NCBI GenBank assembly: GCA_020002185.1
Contig: CM034539.1
Location: 27,478,721 to 27,542,720, forward strand
Source: Paraescarpia echinospica
Lineage: Eukaryota > Annelida > Polychaeta > Sabellida > Siboglinidae
Length of the DNA: 64,000 nt
Reading direction: 5' to 3'
Made by a program: the position numbers and the translations under genes. Shown here one piece after another: positions 12,301-26,800 of the stretch (position 1 is its first letter; every line of letters starts with the position of its first letter). The notes below the pieces were generated by a model. It was not told where the DNA came from, searched no databases, and was given only the letters and a program-made list of their open reading frames with translations.

Positions 12301-15300
12301 TTGACCCACTATGTCACGACTTTGCCGCAACGCATTAGTTTAGTCGGTCAGTGGGAGTGCGGGTTGGTCGAGATTCAATACCCGCACCTTTGGCATAACG
12401 TCTGAGGAGAGACTACATATTTCGGCGTCTTTGTGAACGTTGTGCTTTATGTGGGGAATATCGAAACAGGCTACTACGGTAGTCCCGAATCTCTAATGCG
12501 TGCAATCAACAGAAGCATAAGGACAGCGTTAAAAGAAAAGAAGGTAAAATTGAGCTACAGTGATATCACACAAAAGTGACTATATACATGACACAAAACA
12601 GCTCATTCACCGTGTAATCGTCGAAGCTACAGCGTTTGGTAGGCTTAAGCCGTGAACATTACAAGAGTTGGGAAGTGGAAGAAAAAGCAAGTCGACTCTG
12701 TGGAAGATATGGCGCGGGGCTTTTACTCGCTCTATGTCTATACAAGTATCGTGGAACCACGTGTCGCTGGGGACAGTGTCGTCCCTCTGTTGAGGGTTGC
12801 ACCCTTAGAAGGCAAACACGGAGACATGGTGTCAAAACGTTTCGACATCGTGCAATACCTTCCCGTCTTGCACAGATAATTCACGACTATCGAGATCGAT
12901 ATAAGAGACGACACGGACGTCGCGTACCATTTGAACGTGGTAGAGTAACGATGACGCTACATTATCGATGACGCAAGCCATCGTTTTTTGAAATATGAGT
13001 CGCAGTCGCACCTACGAAGACTATTACGTCAGATAAGTCGATGACGGATTACCCGTGTTTGTTGGGGCAAGAGTGCAACAAAGTCAGTCTAGGTAGTTTA
13101 TTCGGCGGCCTCATTCGAAGTGCTTTGTCAGTTTCGTGTGCAATATGCAAGTCACAGGAACAGTGTGCAAGACACACCACGTCGGGAATATTCTGTCTAT
13201 TGTTTGTCAGAAATGCATGAATTGACAAAAAATAAAATTGTGTTGATACTATGGCTGTATGTGTTTTATTTTTAATGAACACAGTCGTCACGACACTCCT
13301 CGTTGTTCCCAATTTCAGTTACAACAACTCTTTTATCAATATGTCACTCTAGGTGGCGTTCAATTAGGATAAGTAAATTTGAAAAATGTTATGATCGAAA
13401 AACAACTATGTCCAAACCATCTACGGAAAAGCACGTAACATATGTTCATTCCAAGAGGCAGCCATCTGTTCGGGGCTCAGTTCCAGTGCTGCTGATAGTC
13501 TCGGAAACAACAAATGCCATATTTTAAAACAGAGGCATCTTAGTTGTCCAATTTCGCAATACAGTGGCATAGGTCAATATTTACGCAGTTCGTCATGGTT
13601 TTGAGGCCCGTTGTACTATTAATAGCATTAACTGTAAACCTGTATGGTATATAGATTCAAAGGGAATTAGGAATGGAATTAGATGAAATGTGGACTATGG
13701 ATAAACACTCACCCCAAACTGACACGTAAAGTCACCAGGTGGCATTTCGTTATAGGTCAATAGGTCAAACTATGACATGAATGATGGGTAACACTAAAAA
13801 TGTATGCATAAGGGATCCAAGTCCATAGAGAGTGAGTGTGTGAGTGAGTGGGTGAGTGAGTGTGAGAGTGAGTGAGTGTGTGAGTGAGTGAGTGAGTGTG
13901 TGTGTGAGTGAGTGAGTGAGTGAGTGAGTGAGTGAGTGAGTGAGTGAGTGAGTGAGTGAGTGAGTGAGTGAGTGAGTGAGTGAGTGAGTGAGAGGAGGAG
14001 GAGGAGTGAGTGAGTGAGTGAGTGAGTGTGCGAGTGAGTGGGAGAGAGTGAGTGAGTGAGTGAGTGAGTGAGTGAGTGAGTGAGTGAGTGAGTGAGTGAG
14101 TGAGTGAGTGAGTGAGTGAGTGAGTGAGTGAGTGAGTGAGTGAGTGACTGCGTTACCAACAACACAACAGGAGAGAGGGAGAGATTATTAGAGGACATTG
14201 ATACGTGAACTTAGTTATAAATATAGGCGTTAGGGGAATTTAGTCAATTTATAACTGCACACCTTTATGACATAGTAAATTGAAAGGAAAGTAGGAATGA
14301 AAGATGGCTGCAACGATGGTTGTTTCGGAGGTATGTGAACAAAGACAGAAAGTCTGTTAACGTTGTTTACCAAACTTGTTTATTTCACTAAATGCTCTTA
14401 ATGGTATATACAATATAATATACGTACCAACTCTGCTCTCAGGGTAAGTTTACGAAACTGTGTGCTACATTACAAGTGAGCCGTGTCCATACTCTACACA
14501 AATGATGAACGAGTGGATGGTACTTATTCTAGGAAAAAATTACACAACATAAGGTTTGCACATTTTAATTGAGTACAATAACAATTGTTGATTACGCTAC
14601 ATGCTCTGTATCGTGCTAACGTCTTCATTTCAATGACAGCAATGTCTTTCGCGTCGGAGGGAGTAGTCGTACCGATAGTTACCGCATCAGCGGGAGAAGT
14701 CGCAGAAGCGGCGGCGGCGGCGGCGACGGCGGCAATGCGCTCCTTTTCTTGCCGCTGAAACAATGATGAGATGACCTTAATCATGTATGGTCAATGGTAT
14801 GTAAAAGAGAAATATATGTTCGTTGTAACAGGCCTTGAAAATGTTCTGACAAAAAGCACATGATTTAGAACAGCACCTGAATACCATTTGAACATTATGA
14901 GAAATTGAAGCTTACTATTATCTCTTTAACTTGTTCTCTACCTCGCCGCTGCTTAGCTTGCTTCCTTTGGCAGTAGCCCTGCTTCACATGGACGTGCCCA
15001 TAGCCTTTACGGGTGGAGGTATTACCGCACATGCAGCAGGCATAATGGGGCAAAACCTTCCGACGCTTCGTCGGTGGTGACGACGTCGGGTTGTTTGCCG
15101 GGGCCACTGACAGTAATGACGTCGGAATGGTCGTCGGACTGGTTGCCGGGGCTGATGGGAGCGACGAGGCTGGGTTGGTCGTCGGACTGGCCGTTGATCG
15201 TTGGTTCGGGATGAATGTCGGGGCCGAGGGTCCGTGAACGGAGAAGGCTGCCTCTTCGGCGGCAACCGCCGTTTTATGAATTTATATAAGAATATTTAAA

Positions 15301-18300
15301 TATAATTTACACAGACGCATGGCAGAAAAATAAAGTCGACGCAATAGACGACGTTACATTTTATCACGGAAAACACGCTACTAAAAGTCACGTGACCAGA
15401 TGTCCTGTGACAGGACTGTTGTGTCATGCATTACATGTAAACAAGTACACGGGAAGAGAAATATTGGAAGTTAACACGTGACCGAATAAGGTATACCGGA
15501 ATGTTGACAAGAACAACTACACGGGGACAGACATGTTGGAAGTCGATGCGGCCATTTAGCAGAAGTAAACACAAGGGGGACGCCACGTTGATAGGAAATG
15601 CGTGGGACCCGCTATTTCAGGTGAAAGTATATAATAACACAATGTAAAGTATGACTCACCACCAGCGTAGGTAACTTGGCTTCCTTTCCGTCGTCTTCGG
15701 GCGGCCAGAACGTCCGCGGGCGACATAGCGCTTCCAGGAGTCTTCCCTGCTGAAAGCCGTGGAGCAGTCCTGGCAGGTGAATGCCGCACGTGATGGTGGT
15801 GCCGACGTTTTTACGGGTGGCGGAGCCATGGGCTCCTCGCCGTCTGCGACGGGAGGTTGGGCCAGAGTGGTCCGACGCGCGATCTTTTAAAAGTACGAAC
15901 GATTGTTTTTTAGACGTCGTGTTTTCATAAGTATTTTAGTGCTACATATTTATACCTATAAACTAGTGAAATATAACAAAATTCATAAACACTTACCACA
16001 GGAGGCTCAATATCATTAAGCCCAACGGTCAAGGAGCTGGGATGGGCTCCAGCTACCTCGGCGTAGGAAAGGTCAGGACGGATGATGTTAGCCATAACTC
16101 TGTCGTGGTACAAATAACTGTGAGCTAGTCGCTACAGTCTTATATAGGATTATGAGAATCACGTGATCATGGCACCAGACAGTCAATCAAAAATGCATAA
16201 CGCATTGTGACGTCAAATGGATAAACCAATGAAATCACGATTATTCTCTGTAATATTCATGTGCCTAACCCTTGAGGCAACGTACCAGTTTCATACTTTT
16301 TGCTTGGCCTATTGCCATTTTTGAAAAAACCATAATCAATGCAAAGTCAGTGCTGACATATTAAGTTACTGTAAATAAATATTTATTTCATATATGTTTT
16401 CTGTGTATGGTCTGTTGGATACAACATCATATCATAGGTGGTGAAGAATTTGTGTATTTGGAAAAACTGAAATAATAAAGGGTTGACGCGCACATCCCTT
16501 GCTTGTACTTTAAAATGACAACGGTAAACAAGTTAGTTATTGGGCAGTTGTTTCAGCAGTCGCGATGTCTACAAATAGTTGAAGCGCACATCGCACGAAA
16601 ATTTCCCGAGAGTGTTTCAACCGTTTTTGTAGCCATGTCCAAGTCCCAAAAACCTTCTTTCGATAGGACAAACTCCACCAGTTCAGCATTTCCGGTTGCC
16701 AAGAATACGGCTCTCAAATCCCTTGATGCCTTGAACTTTGCGAGCAGCAAATGCCGCATCCTCTGAACACGGAGATCATTCCAACCAGATGTCGTCTCCC
16801 CAATGTGTTTGCTTTTCCGTTTTGCCAAGGGCGTGTGTTTTGCTGCTTTGATGCGGTCTGCGCATTCGACGTCGCCGTGGTACAATGCCTTTCTGTATTG
16901 ATAGGCGTGCTCGACCGTATTAAACACCTGACCGAATGCTTCGACCCGGCATGGGAAAAAGTTTGACAAGGGAGAGTCGGCCCCAGGAAATTCAACGCAT
17001 TTTGGTTTCACAGCGACCTCCGGTTCAGTTTGGGGTTCCGGTTCCGGTGCGTAGAGGCTTGACGGTACGTCTGGTTGGTTGACAGACGGAGCATCTTCGT
17101 CACTGTCGCTGAAGGCCGCAGGAGTGTAATAGTTGAGTGTTTTCAGCATGACGTCAGCCATAGTACTGTCGTGGTCCTGAAATTATGCAAACATTTGTCA
17201 CTACCTAGGGGCGCTACCGTATAACGTAGTACTCTGTTTATACGTTAGAGACCGGTGGTAGGTTGTCTTCAACTTGATATTAGCCATGGTGTCATCGTGA
17301 TACGAATGACGATCCTGCTCACCGCGCTTATGTATGAATGTGAAAAATAACGTGATCACGGTACCGATTGACTAATGACAGAACACGTCAGTGCCTACGT
17401 CATTATCTGATTAGCATAAGCGATGCAGTAAGACCTTCGAAAAGTACGTACAATTAATTTTCAAAGACATTATATTTTACGTATTTTATAGTTCTAAATG
17501 TACACGCCAGGGGCGCTATATATGATCAACACGGTCCACCACCTATATGTAATAGAAAATATATCACAATTACTTATTAACGTATTTGACATATTTGTAT
17601 AGTAGAAACCAAATTAAAGTCCACGAATTTAAGGAGTACTGTTTCACCGTTTTCCAGCAAGGGGGCACTTATTGACCTTCACTTGCACTATCGCTGGCTC
17701 TGGCTCCGGGTGCAAATGGATATATAATTATTGTCGTTCCTTGTTTATTGCTATTGACAACTGGCAAGGACCAGGACTAGTCTTTTCCCAGAGCATGACA
17801 TATGCCGTTGCCATTAACATGAATAACGTTTTTGCCTCTCCAAAAGGCTATCCAAATGTATGCAGTTTGACAAAAAGTGACAAGCTCGTACATTCTAACG
17901 ATCGGAAACACAAGGGCACACGTGTACACATTGCGTATCAAGCATGGTTTTGATCCATTTTCCGCAAAGCATTTTGCACAAAGTTCAACATTTGTGTGTC
18001 AGGTTCCTCATGGTCATACTGGATGTAGTATGTCATAGTTGTACCTACTGAAGACAGCTGAGGTGTCTAACGTGTCAAAACACTTCCTTTCAACCTGGAT
18101 AGTGGAGTTTTGCAACCTTAATTGAGAGAAATGCAAATAGCTCCAGTTTGTTGGTGACATCGCGATGGAAGTATTTCCAGTTTACTGGCACTTTGTTCCA
18201 TGTTACCTTCCTCAAAGTACCGTTACCACGCTTCTCTCTTGTGGATTATATTTTGATCCTGCTGGCGAGGTACGTGTCCCATACGTCGCCAGTACTGTTG

Positions 18301-18873
18301 CAGTTAACTACGTGCTTCATGATGCGTGGAACAACAACAATATCTGCACACTCATCAAATGTGGTGATGATGGTTGATGCATCTTTTTGTTGATGACCTT
18401 GTTCAAACTTCACTTTCAACCTTCACTCCACAATTAGACCACCACTTTACAACTCCATGGCATGCCTCATTTTGACAGGGATACAACACTCATAGGTGCC
18501 TAAGATGGCCTAGTGTAGGTAGATAAAGAAGATATACAAACAATCATTGTACAACGTTTGCGGAATGGCTCAGTTTTGAATATCCGTCATGTGGTGACCT
18601 TGCTTGACCTTCACTCCTCCACACCTATTGCACCACTTGATAGCTCACCGTCGTATCAAGTATTTACGGGGAGACAGCAGGCTTACATTTTTTTCTTTCA
18701 GCTATATATATATATATGATGGGTACATAGAAATGAAGTAGATACAGGGTAATTGTAAATTTACAAATTTGCGCTCTAATTTCTTCATTGACATAATCAT
18801 AACAAGATACCGTGAAAACATGCGTTTGGACGTATCATTTTGATTGTTTAGATATTTACCATTCGAGATATTC

Positions 18874-18911
<38 letters not shown>

Positions 18912-18929
18912 GTACTGTTTTTCTGAATA

Positions 18930-18962
<33 letters not shown>

Positions 18963-20689
18963 TGTACCATTGTCCTAGAAGGTTGGAAGGTCACAAAAAT
19001 GCCAAAAAAAATGCCAAAAAAAACACCCAATGCACGCTTCACTTGTCAACACCCGGACTAATTTGCATTACCCTATGTTATTGTTATGAAGATGCAATGT
19101 GTATGTTGTGTTCTGCTACTCACGGTGGCAACTATACATGTCGTCTGACGTCGCGGCATCAAAATATTTGCAAGTACAAACGGTGTTCACGCACGGTGCT
19201 TCCGAAGGGCATTCTTCCGATTGACTACATGGTTCATTGATCTTTGTGACTGTAATGCAAACATATATTGCATTGGAATTTAAAGCGGCTTCCTCATTGA
19301 ATGTTTCAGCCCACGATTACCTAACATTTTGCAACTACGATCACATGTCTAGCGTTAGTAGTTAATAAGAAAAAACCCACATAAGTACCGAATTTCGGAG
19401 CGAGCCATTGCTGGCCACAAAACGACGTCACCAATTCTGTCTGGACAGTAATTCCAGGCCACGTTAATAAAACTGTTGTAATAATAATAATAATATTATT
19501 GTTTATTTCCAAGTAAAAAATACAAACAAGAAAACTACAAGCAATATACAATAACCTAAACAATTACACATGGAAACGGGGGGAATTGAAGTACAGTACT
19601 TATTAATCACTTCCCTCATAGATCACTACTTTACAAGTATATTAAATATTCGTCACAACATGGAAATGTACATTAGAAGACAATCTATTTATATCTTCAG
19701 TTACATTTCCGTATTACTTGTGTGCATGGTAATCATTGCGAAATCAGTGCTTAATTCTTTTGAGTATTTAAACTGTTGCTGATCTAGTTAAGTTTTTTTT
19801 ATCCAGCTTTCTTCTAGGCTCTTTATGGCGCAATGCATTTTATTATGCGGCCGGTTTAGTTTGATCTCAGCTTATCTTGTTAGTTTTTGTTCACGCGGAC
19901 GTGACATTAATCAATATAAGAGTAAGACTAAGACGTATAGGCTCTAATAACTGATTATCCAATTTAAGTAAACTATTGGCCCAAGTTATGCCTCATTTGT
20001 CTTCAAAAACGTAACTGTACCGGTGTCCGAAAATAATTCGATTTTGCGAATTGCGCATGCTCCCGCAATGCGACCCGCGGTGAACAGCGCGATCTCAGGT
20101 GACCGATCAACTTTGACCCCGTGCCATAAGTATGCGGCGAATGAATTACACCGTGGTAAGCACCGTGACCTCAGGTAACCGATCAACTTTGACCCCTTGC
20201 AACAATCACGCGTCGACTTGGTTACAAAATTATTCATTTTAAGTTTACTTTAGCGACCGTTACGCCACTCTCATTTGAGAAACAATTAGGTCTTATTAAT
20301 TGCAAGTTATGATATATTACGACAGTAAATTCCTGCCAATTTGAAAACACAAGCAAATGCGCCAATCCTCCGCATGGTGTTATATACACTCAGAGACACA
20401 GTAGTATGTTTCCTGGCGTATTCGTACAAGACATTTTCTATGATATAAATTTGAACAGTTTTTTGCAATGCTAGTTACATAAAACGTCCCTAACTAATTG
20501 CTAGCTCGATTACAGTAACATCGAGCATGTGGACATTTACTCTGTTAAAAGCTTTGAATACGAACTATTTATCTGTTAACGTTATTACACTACCAAGTTG
20601 GTTTGTGTAAAGTATTATTATATTTCACAGAAATAGCAAAGGAAAATTGTGACCTACAATATTATCAAGGGATCGTAGTAGCAGTAATA

Positions 20690-20722
<33 letters not shown>

Positions 20723-20741
20723 CTAGTAGTACTAGTAGTAC

Positions 20742-20779
<38 letters not shown>

Positions 20780-20789
20780 CTAGTAGTAC

Positions 20790-20846
<57 letters not shown>

Positions 20847-23800
20847 CAGTAGTAGTAGTAGTCGTATTTTATTAGAGTCTCACTCCACGAATACAAACAT
20901 TAAAATACAAGACAAATAAATACATTACATTCAAAGTTAGCACTGTATACAAAGACCACTCAAAAAGAGTTATGAGAAACTTGTAAAAACAAAAATGTAC
21001 AAATAAAAACAGTAATAATTTAATAAACATATGCTATTATTTTGTTGTATTGTGTAATCTTGTGTGCAGTATTTTTGGAGGATGCTGGCAGTTTTACTTA
21101 TTATATTGTCATTACTCAATAAATATACAAATTTATGTTGATCATTCATACTAAAAAAAGCTGGGTCATTAATTGTTGCATAGCCTATTAGTTCTTGTCG
21201 TTCGTTAAAATATAAAGGGCATTTCATTAGAACGTGAAACTCGTTTTCTATTTCATTCGTGCAATTACAACACGTCCTAACTTCAGGCGGGGGTAATTTC
21301 TTTCAAAACGTCCAGTTTCAATTCTGATTGGTGCCACGCCACATCGAAATTTTGCAAGTGCTGATCGATTACTTCTAGACATAATTTTCTTAACCTAATG
21401 TTTATAAGTTCTTAGTTCATTTCTACTAACATTTCTGCCCTCTTCTCTATTTATAATATGAACCCATTGCTGTTCCTGTAATACAGACAGACAAACATCT
21501 GTGTGTTCTATTACAGGCTTTACAGTAACATGGTCTCTTATATTAGTACGATTATGCATATTTAAGTCATTATAACGATGGTATACTTCGTAGCCCCAAT
21601 TTCGTTTCCCACTTACGGCCATTTCCATTATCCATAGAAACACACGTTTTGTCACTCTAGATACATCCATATTGATCAAACGACACCAGAGCCTAGCAAC
21701 AGATAGCCATTGTTGGTGAGTCGGGGATTTCCACCCCGTTTCACCCTGTACTGCTGCTGATGGGGTATATTTACCCACACCTAGGAAAAATCGACATTCC
21801 TATTATGTATGCTATTTATGATCGAATATTCCTTTGTACCCCACACAGCAGAACCATAGTTAATAATGGAGAGCACCATACCATCGTATAGTTTTATAAA
21901 ACAGTTAAAAGGCATTCCTCCATTACACTTTGTCTTAGCCATTAATAAACCCAGAGCTCTGTTCGCCGTAGTTGCTACTGTTTTTATCATCACCTTATAA
22001 TCAAGGTATTCAGTTAAAATCAAACCTAAATATTTATACTTATTTACGGTGCATATGCTTTGGTCACCTAGTAGAAAATCGTAAGTAGTCTCAGATATCG
22101 ATGGATTACGAAAATGTACAATTTGAGTTTTGTCTTCGTACGAAGGTTTGTAGACGAGTGTGTTATTGGTGTAAGGAAATGTTAGTATTAATGTGTATCT
22201 GTATTCCAGTACGCAAAGGCCATCAGCAGTGGACTACCACCATCCAAGATGCGCCAGTGTCATGTCGCATCATTCCGAAAGGCGGAATTGGCAGAGTTCC
22301 TGCTATATATGAAGGAGTATTGACACATGCAGTCAATGTGAAGTCATGCTATACAGAATTAATGATTACTTGTAAATAATAAAGTTTGCTTTTATTTCTG
22401 AATAATCGAATTTGATAATACTTGGCTGATTAAATATTGTGATAGACTTAATTTGTAGCAATGTTGTATTGCAAGAGAGTGCACTGTTATACAAACGGCC
22501 CTGCGGTTTCATTCCTTGTAAATGTATGCCAATCATGTTATTGTATTCCTGCTATTTTATGTTATTTTGTTTAATATAATAACAATCACGGCTTTAGTTT
22601 CATGAGGATCTCCTCAGTTTAATTTACATTCTAATAGATTGTCCGTAAAATGAGGTAAATACGTGCGACCAGAAAGGCTAATGTTACTTACGAGTTAATA
22701 ATTATTTGTAACAATAGTTTTATTTTATAATAATTGGATGTGATCACTTCTCTGATTAAACATTATAATATACCATATTTGTATAAATGTTTTGCTGCAA
22801 ACCAGTGCAGTTTTATACAAAGGGCTACGTGATTTCGATCAGTGTAAAGAATGACAATTTTGTGCATTTTATATTTAATTTAATAATACTATTTGAACTG
22901 TTATGTCACATGTAATTATACACGTCGAAATTATAATACATTTTTACTTATATAAATCGCGATTGTATGACTTATTTCCAAAAATGTATTAATAGCAAAC
23001 GGCCGAGTCACCCGGCGTTGCCTGGGGGAAAGGCAGTCGCCTGTAATAAAACAGTTTGGAAATTGTGCCCCTCCGTACGAATTTCGAACCACCCCAATGG
23101 GTCTGCTAGACTGCATACAAAATGTCAGCGTATATATGCAAAACTGACGGAGATAAATGCCGCTTTAAAACTGTGAACCCCGGACGGATTTCGATGCAAC
23201 CTACGTCTACAAACTACCTGAAAGGGCCCGCTAGATCACACACGACATTTCAGCTTCTGATATGCCAAACTGACGGAGATGTGTCAATATGACACATGTC
23301 AAATGTGCCTACCCTAAAATTACTCTTCGCACAAGGTTCTCTAACTCTAATGGTACATAAATAGATAACTTTTTTGCAAACTGTCCAATACTACTATGAA
23401 TACTACATCAGGCATTTTGATTTAAAAAAAAACATTTTCAGATCATCAGCCTTATTATACATGCCTAAATATTTAAAGAAGTATCCAGGAAAAACCTCCA
23501 AAATTTATAAAAGTGATAAAAAACAAATGCCTTAAACAACCTACTATACGAATTAACAATTAGCAATATTGCTGGAAAACTAGACTCATCCCATAACACC
23601 AACCCCAATACAAACACAAACATTATGTGTGACACCATTGAAAAAATAGTTTAAAAACATTTTCCAAGTAAAATTGTTAGTTTCAACACTCATCACCACA
23701 AAAATCAAACTGGGTCATGCATGGCATTATTAAATATATAAAGCAGAGATAAATTATACAATAAATTACGCACCATTATACCTAGACACAAAACAAATAT

Positions 23801-26800
23801 AAAAAGACATGGTCAAAATTAAACGATATACTAAATAAAACGAAAAAATAATAATAATTCCCCGAATATTTCACTGTGTAAGAACAACATGTCTCAGACA
23901 AGCTTATTATCGCAAACAAATTTAATCTTTACAAACATTGGACCGGAACTTGTCAAGAAAATCCGTAACCCAGACTACAAAACATATCAAGACTACCAGC
24001 AATTCAAACATGATGTACAATTTTCCTTTGAAAAAGTGAACCAACGAGACATAGAAACTGTCATTGATCGCCTTCACCAGGAATCCAGTTATAGCGAAGA
24101 TGGTATATAAACAAAAGTATTGAAACAATTAAAGACACCTTTACTTGAATCACTCGATATCATAATAAACCAAACCTTAGAAACATGAATCTTTCCTGAT
24201 ATCTTGAAAACAGCCAAAGTAACTCCTATATTCAAAAATGAAAATAAAAGGTTATTCACAAATTATCGACCAATTTCAATGCTTTCAACAATCTAAAAAA
24301 TGTTCGAAAAAATTATCTATAAACCAGCTATATTCCTTCTGTCAAAATCACAAACTATTCTATAAAAGTAAATATGGTTTTAGACAGGGGCATTTTACGG
24401 AGTTAGCAGCACTTATTGACAAACTTATCTGCGAAATGGATAAAGGAGAAATTCCCATAACAATATATTTCTACACTTATCAAAAGCCTTCGATACATTA
24501 GATCATGACATCTTATTAAAACAAAGACATTACAAACGCTAGCACAGTTTTTAAACTACTATTTCACGCAGATGATTCAGTATTAACAAGTACATTGGGA
24601 TACTTTAATATACATGGCAATTTCCAAGAAATCAATATTAAGTTAGGCAAAATAAATGCGTGGTTAATAGTTAACAAACTGTCATTAAACATAAAAAAAT
24701 ATAAATACATGTTATTCCATTCTCCACAAAAGGAAATCCCAAGATTATCCTTAAAGATAAACACACCAGTTGAATGCGTAGATAATTTCAATTTCCTAGG
24801 TTTAACTATAAACAAGCATCTTAAGTGGAATGGCCATATCGACAAAATAGCTTCCAAAATATCACGCACAATTGGAATTATAAATAAGTTGAGATGGTTC
24901 ATTCCTAAAGACATATTATTAAAACTATACAATTAACTAAATCTCCCCCACATAAATTACTGTATACTGGTATGGCGATCTCAACTCAATAAAGTAACTA
25001 AACTACAAAAGAGAGCAATACGAATGATTACAAACAGTAAATATAACGCACATACTGACACTTTTTTTAAAGTATAAAACTTCTAAAGGTTGAAGACATC
25101 TTTAAATTACAACAATTAAAATGTTATCTCAAATATGTAAATATAGACCTTCCTGAATATTTACAAAATATCACCATAACACTTAATTCTGACGTACACA
25201 CATATAGTACCAGAAGTCAGGAATGTATCCAAACCGAACGTACTAACAGTGACATTTCAAATAAAAGCATCTGACATGGTATCGCTCGTGTATATAATAA
25301 TACTCCTAACTTAATCACGGACAAAATCCAAACCCATTCTCTCAACGGCTTCAGAATTGCTACATATGCAAGCCAAATGGACCATATCTAGAGTGGACAT
25401 TTCATAATATAAAAATATTGTGATTAGTTATACTCTACTATGTGTTAGATTATGTTTGTAAATGTAGGTTAGGCTAGTTTTGTTTCAGTTAACATTAACT
25501 GACAATAATGACGTCAGTAGGTTTAGAGACAGTAGTGATAATTATTGATATCAATGTTTATAAATGATGGTATTACTTGTTTACTCTTTTTGTACTTCAA
25601 TTAATTTAGAGTTACTATTTTTTATATAACATCAGTAAGTTATATTTATACAGACATATTTATTATATATTCGTCATGGTGGCCTGTCAGCGATCTTGTA
25701 GGTCTTAGTGCAGGTCTCCATAGATCAATCATCATGTATACTTATAATAATGTATAAACTGTATTATTATGTACATCATTGATCTGAAATAACATCTATC
25801 TATCTATATATATATATATTTCAGTGAATATACAATTAAAAAAACATTTAATTTCAAAGTACAGCTCAACTTGCCGAATTAAGCACTGTTATACATGTGT
25901 ACATTCAAGCTAAATAAAACTACACTTAAAATGTACATATTTTCTTTATACAAAAAAACCCGTCTGATTTGTTTCCCTCATTTTTTACATTTAAGATAGC
26001 ATTATTCACCTTATACGTATAAGATATATTGTGTTTGCTATCATTATGTATTAGTAATCATTTTCAATTGTATCATAGTTAAAACCCGGTACCTACTGTG
26101 CATTCGATGTTTACAAAACCCCTAAAGATGTATGTGAATATATGAATAACTTCACGATATATATATTGCATCTATATGAACTTGTTAGACTATATTATAT
26201 TGTTGCATCAATTGCCATATGATATTTATTTTACTTTATATACATACATACATACATACTCGTACGTACGTGCAATCCCTCCTTCTGTTCTTCGCTTCGT
26301 TTCTTTCTCACAGTTTGTCATGAGGACGATGAATATGAATATTAGCTTTAAATCTTTTATTAATTAATTACTGATGAATCCAACGCTGTAGTATTTAAGG
26401 ATGGCTCTCATGACAGCGACCTAGCGATCTTAGCGAGAGTCTCCCTGGTCAGTACAATAACATCGTATCAACTCATTTTCGTTTCTACGACTGTAAATAT
26501 TGACTATTATGTTATTTAGTAGTTTTCATTTGTTAATAAACTACACCATGGATGTCTTCACTTTGATGTACATATATTATGTATGAATACATATTTTACG
26601 ATGTTTAGTATTTTGCTATTGATTCTTGTACGTATTGACCAAAATAAACTACATCCATTGTCATTGTAATTTTAAAATTGTTACCCCCCCCAGGATCCCG
26701 ACACCTGACGAATTTCACAAAATCTAAATCTACGAACTACCCCCAATGGGCCCGCTAAATTAACACAAAATGTCAGCTTCATACAAGCAAAACAAACGGA

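Larger units (their letters stand above)
7526..17706. mobile_element. Virus-like element with ~4-kb inverted arms carrying NADAR and zinc-finger genes
   Basis: The left arm (7,526-11,461) and right arm (13,498-17,706) are reverse complements of each other, with substitutions and indels. The match starts near GCCAGAGCCAG and ends near TGTTGTTTCCGAG. The spacer, 11,462-13,497, is single-copy. The arms contain, in order from outside to inside: promoter and leader, NADAR gene, second promoter, multi-exon zinc-finger gene, and a TCAC array. The spacer has decayed genes resembling an integrase tail and structural proteins of invertebrate virus-like or Polinton-like elements. The spacer genes carry stops and frameshifts, so the element is not functional as a whole. 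No target duplication could be defined. Confidence 0.7.
13498..17706 (-). repeat. Right arm of the large inverted repeat
   Basis: It is the reverse complement of 7,526-11,461. It preserves an intact NADAR frame and the better zinc-finger exons, but lacks the segment with CPGCEIDDPSQ found in the left arm. Confidence 0.75.

Noticed and set aside
19087..19150. Signal-peptide-like frame MKMQCVCCVLLLTVATIHVV
   Set aside because: It ends at TGA with no convincing donor, and no partner exon was found. The orphan exon at 22,215 does not join it in a supported way.
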